From NCBI GenBank assembly GCA_030180135.1, contig CM058240.1:749001-813000 (forward strand): DNA of 64,000 nt. Reading direction: 5' to 3'. Under the pieces are notes generated by a model. It was not told the origin of the DNA and did not search any database. It saw only the letters and a list, made by a program, of their open reading frames with translations. The stretch is from Orychophragmus violaceus. Lineage: Eukaryota; Streptophyta; Magnoliopsida; Brassicales; Brassicaceae. The translations under genes and the position numbers were made by a program. Shown piece by piece: positions 58,530 through 64,000 of the stretch (within the stretch, counting starts at the first letter, position 1; every line of letters starts with the position of its first letter).

Positions 58530-59839
58530 CTATTTTTTATAAAGTCAAATCTAGCTTACTTGACTGCTAAAACATATGGATATTATTATATACATACGAA
58601 ACAAATCCGTGGAAAATCACGCATATGCCTAGAATGTAGCTTTTTCATTTTTATATGTAAATTTTATATGTTTGCATGTGAACTTCTTGCTCCATCTTCA
58701 TCAGTGCCATTCTCATAGTATATAAAACCGTAAGAAAACACAAAATTTAAAGAAAGTAAAAAATGAAATGAATAAGAAAAAGAGAGAGAGAGAGCACATG
58801 GCAAAGAGAAGCTCCATGTTCACGAAAACAAACAAACTGTCTAAGGCATCTCTCGTCCTTTCATTTCACTCACTTTCAATCTATATTTAACCATTGTATA
58901 TATACACATTCACATTCTTATAATACATATGTTTGAGTATATTTATATAATATACATATATATAGAGTGTGAATGATTGGGATTTTGAAAATACTAAAAC
59001 ATTTCATAAATCTAACAAAAAAATGGATGGTGATCTAGTGATACTTGAAAGTTTCCAGGATGATGATTACTAATATTCAACTTCATGTAAGAAAATGGAT
59101 TATGTTTTCAATTTGACATTGTCAGTGGTTGATTCAAGATACCTTAAAAGTTTGTAAGTAGCATTGGAGTTCTAAATTTTATAATTAGATCAAAGAAAAA
59201 AAGTTTTCCTAAGTATGAAAAAGAAAACAAGCTAATCATTTTTACAGTTTGAATTTTTTACTTAAAATAATTATATTTTAATAAAAGAAAATTGATTACT
59301 TACTTAATTTATATATTTTAAATATGTGTATGAAAAAACTTCAAACATCATTTTATAATAAAATAGAGAAAGTAGCTTCCGGTGATTAAAAGAAAAATAT
59401 ATTCGCTGATAGGCCGCCACATATATACATGTAGAATATGTAGAAGATTGCCACTTTCATTAAATTAAAACGTAAACAAATACATATGTATTCGTATATA
59501 TGTTTACAATTGTGTTTTATGTACCGTCTGCATTTACAATTCAAAAAACAAAAATTTGATACAAAAGGTAAAAAATTTAAGAATAAAACAAACATTACCG
59601 CTTTAAGTTTTATCATACATTTTTTTTGGCGGCAAGTTTTGACATACATATAACAGTCAATATATTATCTATACATACTAAAAAACAACTTGCTAAGAAA
59701 ACATCTTGTTATAAAATAACAAAATTACAACTTGTTATTAATATGTAGTGGTATAATAGTAACATAAAAAGATTAGTTTTTTTCTTATGTTTTAAGTTCA
59801 AAATACTTTATATTTAAAAACTTATTATATGTATTATAG
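58530..59839. other. Intergenic, nothing recognised
   Basis: AT-rich with a GA run (58780-58795). Contains no supported coding or RNA gene. Confidence 0.5.
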
Positions 59840-59853
59840 ACCTAAATTTCGAG

Positions 59854-60243
59854 ATAAGTCTCTGTCTACAGAAACGCCGATAAATCCGTAGAAACTTGAA
59901 GGCAGAAGTTTGGAAAAGTCGGAAGGTGACGAGAGAGGATCAGGCCCTCCGGTCTCCGGAACGGTGGCATGAGTCGGTTCTCCCTGTTTTCCGAGAAAGA
60001 GATCCGGCTGAGGACGCAAGTTTCGCCGTCTTGCAACCGTCGGCGGCGATGACGTGAAGCGGGAGAAGAGTACCTAAAGAGGCTTGACTTAACCGGGTTT
60101 CTTTGTTTCGGTTATCGGAACCCTTACCGGTCCCATTTTAGTTCGGTTTCTACTTCTTCTCGATTTGGTTTGTAATCCCCGGTTTATTTCCGATTTAATC
60201 GGTTTAATATTAATATATATATATTTATTTATTTATTAAAAAA
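59854..60243 (+). mobile_element. Short retroposed sequence, 390 bp, 14-bp TSD
   Basis: Perfect duplication ACCTAAATTTCGAG at 59840-59853 and 60244-60257, with a short A stretch before the right copy, indicating plus orientation. The interior (59860-60090) is GC-rich and gene-like, but neither strand gives a recognisable protein (the longest open stretch is 61 codons on the minus strand). It may be a truncated retroposon or processed transcript of unknown origin. Confidence 0.7.
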
Positions 60244-60257
60244 ACCTAAATTTCGAG

Positions 60258-63169
60258 GTACTAATAAAATAAAAGACTTACTAAAAACATAGATAAACCT
60301 AACACGTGTCTCTCTAGGCACACACATACACAAATGAGTATACGCATATATACACATTTCAATACGTATTATATGATACGTGTTTATGAATGTTATGAAG
60401 AAGAAGAGACGGACAAGTCCGTGGAATGGATCGAGGCTTGTTTGTATTATGAAGCTGTGATATGCGTGAGAGTTTGTGGGGGCACATTTGAGAGATTCAG
60501 TGAACTGTCATCTACTGTATAGTGACCCTTGACCCTGTCCCTAATTAATGATCTCCTCTAGCTCCTCCATTATCTTCTTCACATGACTCGACTAACCAAA
60601 AAAGCTGCTCGTCAAACTTTAATTATAACTTCGTCTTCTTCTTTATCTTCTATACGTACTCTCGTCATCTCCATTAAATTCTTTTTGGACTATAATCAAA
60701 AGTCAAAACCCTTTGTTATATCTTAAGAGATTGGGATGGTTCGAGTTCGACGACTTATTATAATGATTATTTTTAATATTGATTCCCATACGTATGTAAA
60801 GGAAACATTTAACCTAGATGTGTTAGTTTGATAAAAAAAAAACTTCTAGATGTTAAAACTATAGAGGATAACTAAAGTACCGCCAGCTAATGGCGAGTGC
60901 TGATTATCTGTTTAAATTTTGATTACAGCTAAAAAATACGGTTTTAGTTTGTTTTAAAACCCTAATTTCATCATCTAACTAGCTGGCTTTATTATTTTAA
61001 AATATTTTAGGTTAGAAATATCAGAAAGGTGAATTTTAGTTTCAAACATGCCACAGTTTTCAGTTTACCTTTTGTTTTAACACAACTAGTTCTTTTAAAA
61101 TTGAGCGTTCAAGAAATGCTTAGTGTTAAGGGCTAGATGATAACCAATGGTAATTTATAATCTAATAGTAAATTATCCAAACATCTAGCATTTAACCATT
61201 TCTATATAATCTTTTATATGTACTACTTTTAAAATAAGGTTAAGTTAAAACACACAATAAGCTGTAAGTTTTATTAACATCTAGCATTTGAGCCTTAATT
61301 AGATCCTGCTTATTGTGTTTTCATGGTTTATAAATATCTAGCATTTAAGCATTACTTAGATAATCGTTTATACTACTTTAAAAAAGGTAAGTTAAAAACA
61401 TAACAAGCTTTAACTTTTAATGTTTTTAGAAACATTTTTGTCTTTTTTTTTTGTTACGCGAGAAAGATTAAATCAATCTTTATCATTTCTTTCGTTTATA
61501 GCTGTAAGTGTAGTTTAGTTTTTATTACTCAGAATCATCTTAAACCGGAATCTATATCAATCTCACGATCTATATATATTATTTTTTTGCCATTAATAAC
61601 ATCCATATATAGCTAAAAATGACTAAATAATTATACGTGATGGAATCAATCTCTAACTTAAAATAATAGTTATAGTTCAAAAAAAAAACTTAAAATAATA
61701 GAAAGAATTTTCAACAAATTGGATTCTTTTTAATAACTACAAGATATTAATATGTCTAATATTTTTGCTATATATATGATTTAAGAATTTCCTACACATA
61801 ACATAGGATTTGAGAAAGAAGTAAATCTATAAACAAAATTTAATCTAAAATAACAATAAACATATAATAAACGTAAATAGACAAAGATTGACCTGATTCG
61901 GTTCTCAAGGTGAATGTATGACAACGAGAAGGGGCCAAGACCACGTGAATTCTCCAAGCATTGTCACACGTGGCATTTCTTCAAGCATCCACGTGTTCAT
62001 GTTACCATTGCCAGGCGACCACGCATCTTTTCCGTATGCGCCAAAAATAAAATAAACAAAACTCGCTCGTATAATTTTTTTGTTAAATTATTATTACTGA
62101 CAAAAAGTTAACTGTTAGTAATTTGATTATGAATATCAATTTGTTTTAATAGTGTCATTTAGAGAATAAGCTTATATCGAAGGATGCGATGCAGAAAATG
62201 TTTTGTTTAGGGAACAGTTATTTTTACTTTCACAACAAAACATATACTATTATTTTATAATTAAAGACAAATTTAAAAATAATAATTAAGGACAATTCCT
62301 CCAATCATTTTATAATCCTACCAGGTCTATTTAACACTTACCACTTTAGTTTATATATGTCTCTTTCTTTATAATATAATGAACATACCGGAAACAAGTT
62401 GTGAAACGATTGTGATTATTCGAAAATTAATTATTTAAGAGGTGTGGAAGAATTAAGCAGCTATTAAATATTTAATCAACAAACAAATGTTTAATTATTT
62501 GTCTTGATTGGATTTAAGAATCTGTAGCTAGAAAATATATATATTTTATTGATTGAGAATCTATATGTTTCGCAAACAAAAAATATTATTTTATCGTACG
62601 TAGGGAGATTTTGTTTGCATTGCATGAAATCAGTGGACAAGCCCATAGTTTACCAATATTCTCTCATCAAAACCGCTTTTCGCTTTTCCATTGTTCACTC
62701 TTATTTTAAACTTTTTATTGTAAATATTTCTTTCTTTCGGGCCCGTTTTTGGACGCCTAAGTGAAATTTAATTCTTAATTAGACAATATACAACTAATAG
62801 ATTTAGTTTAAGCTATTTAACAACACATGAGACTTAGGTTAATGACTAATACAATATGTACAATGAATATATACACAACAAAATATATAGTGGTAAAAGA
62901 GAGACTTGGAAATGTGCCATTATTTTCCGGTTTGATTTTTCTCGAAACAAAGTTATATATTCATGTGGGAAATTTAAGTTTGAGTTTCGATCCAAATAGT
63001 TTTATTTAAGAATCTAGTAATAAGCGATCCGAGTATTTCTAACAGTAACTGGAAAGCATGCAAATTTAGAATAGACGGTGGCTTTCCGAACAAAAATTCA
63101 CTATAATACTTTTTATTATTAATTTGAAAATATTTCAAGACTATTGAAAAATTTAAACTAAAGTAGAAT
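60258..63169. other. Intergenic, low content
   Basis: No supported gene. Diverged direct repeats of an AACATCTAGCATTT motif lie at about 61178-61430. Three ACGT-core motifs cluster at 61942-61998. Confidence 0.5.
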
Positions 63170-63330
63170 TCACAGATAGACCATCTTTTTGGATATGCAA
63201 ATGGATCATAAAGGATGAGTCCCATATCCACGTGAGTGTCCAAAGCAATAGTTTCTCGCAATAGGTGAATCGAAACTGAAATATATTGCATCCGAACCCG
63301 TTTCTTACCACTCGACCATCTTGTCCGGAC
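63170..63330 (-). mobile_element. Degenerate SINE, 24966-25210 family
   Basis: On the minus strand: TGGTCGAGTGGTAAGA (A-box-like, 63303-63318), CAGTTTCGATTCACC (B-box-like, about 63264-63278), then CACTCACGTGGATATGGG and GATGGTCTATCTGTG body motifs matching the intact SINE. No duplication was found. Confidence 0.65.
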
Positions 63331-63377
63331 CATTATTGTATTTTAGTGTGTTTATATTAGAGCTAACTGAATCAGCC

Positions 63378-63379
<2 letters not shown>

Positions 63380-63430
<51 letters not shown>
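63380..63430. repeat. (AT)n microsatellite, about 25 units
   Basis: An uninterrupted AT dinucleotide run of about 51 bp. Confidence 0.95.
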
Positions 63431-63433
<3 letters not shown>

Positions 63434-63788
63434 TTTATTGAAGGATGTTAAAGACAACCCTCTTAAGTTTTGCTCAAAGTCTCAAACTATCTACAAATTC
63501 CTAGCAAAACATATATTGAATGTTGTAAAAACAAGTTTAGAGAAACTAAAGACACCCAGTTTAGATAATGAAAATGTCGTATGCTTAAAGCCTGAAATAT
63601 TCTAAAACCGGTTAAAATAATTTTGTTTGTTACTAATATCATTAATATACAGTAGCTATATATAGTAAGGTGACTGCGTATGAATAAGAAGTTAAATGGC
63701 TACGTCATATTCTCCATTCCATATACAAGTGTACGTTAAAGTAAGAGCTCACGTATAGTCAGCATGTCACACTCATTTTACATTTTTA
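63431..63788. other. Intergenic, nothing recognised
   Basis: An ORF continuing from the microsatellite is fortuitous; no gene supported. Confidence 0.5.
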
Positions 63789-64000
63789 TTCATCAACATG
63801 CTTTTACAATCATACTATATGTTATGGCATTTTATTTAACGAGTTTTAATTGGTCCATATATTACAAATCCCCTTATTTTTTTATAAGGGATTTGTAAAA
63901 AAAAATATTAAATAAGGGGATTTGTAATATATGAACCAATTAAAACTCGTTAAATAAAATGTCATGACATATAGCATGAATGTAAAAGCATGTTGATGAA
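63789..64000. mobile_element. Long palindrome / foldback element, cut by the window end
   Basis: The arm at 63789-63879 is almost the exact reverse complement of 63910-64000, with about four mismatches in 91 bp and a 30-bp AT-rich loop. The arms still pair at the last base, so the element continues past the window on the right and possibly further left. It resembles a foldback MITE; the family cannot be named without the outer ends. Confidence 0.8.

Noticed and set aside
58770..58815. miR156-like sequence (GAGAGAGAGAGCACA) as a microRNA gene
   Set aside because: The 5' half of miR156 (TGACAG) is missing and no complementary hairpin arm is seen; this is a GA repeat followed by GCACA.
1..64000. 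CRISPR arrays, bacterial operons, prophage or plasmid features
   Set aside because: The sequence is clearly plant nuclear DNA with spliced genes and retroelements; no such structures were seen.

Overview
The window is plant nuclear DNA, almost certainly from a member of the Brassicaceae. It is AT-rich, its genes have small GT-AG introns, and three protein-coding loci closely match Arabidopsis chromosome 5 genes in collinear order: an IAA9 orthologue (minus strand, 4-6 kb), a small proline-rich membrane protein like AT5G65660 (plus strand, 25.6-26.4 kb), and a bHLH093/NFL orthologue (minus strand, 36.5-38.9 kb, present again at 51.3-53.7 kb). Gene names rest on remembered Arabidopsis sequences; no database search was run.

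Layout. 1-3.5 kb holds repeats: a retroposon relic, a 624-bp hAT-type element, a MULE-type MITE and another MITE. 3.97-6.27 kb is the complete five-coding-exon IAA9 gene with a 5' UTR intron and a TATA box. 6.3-13.3 kb is intergenic with a MITE, a 720-bp retroposon, a Tourist-like MITE and a TRIM. 13.37-23.44 kb is a young Athila-like LTR retrotransposon complex on the minus strand: a complete LTR-gag-protease-LTR element (15238-23442) that lacks reverse transcriptase, RNase H and integrase, joined through its 3' LTR to a truncated second unit (13371-15237) whose gag has a premature stop. 24-25.3 kb holds a MITE and two SINEs, followed by the proline-rich gene.

From 26542 to 55687 the sequence consists of two nearly identical 14.3-kb blocks separated by exactly 500 Ns. 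Block A ends at the first N and block B starts at the last, so this is most likely one locus present on two overlapping contig ends that were not merged. The block holds bHLH093, a TRIM, a SINE, a MULE MITE, two Tourist-like MITEs, hAT-type elements and a minisatellite. 55.7-64 kb is gene-poor and contains two target-site-flanked non-coding retroposons, a degenerate SINE, an AT microsatellite and a 91-bp-arm palindrome reaching the window end.

The genes do not form a functional unit. IAA9 is an auxin-response repressor, bHLH093 a transcription factor linked to flowering and stomatal-lineage partners, and the small proline-rich protein is uncharacterised. I did not find a new biological system. 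The observations most worth attention are the probable false duplication, the polymerase-less LTR element, and several non-autonomous element families whose termini and target-site duplications can be read directly.
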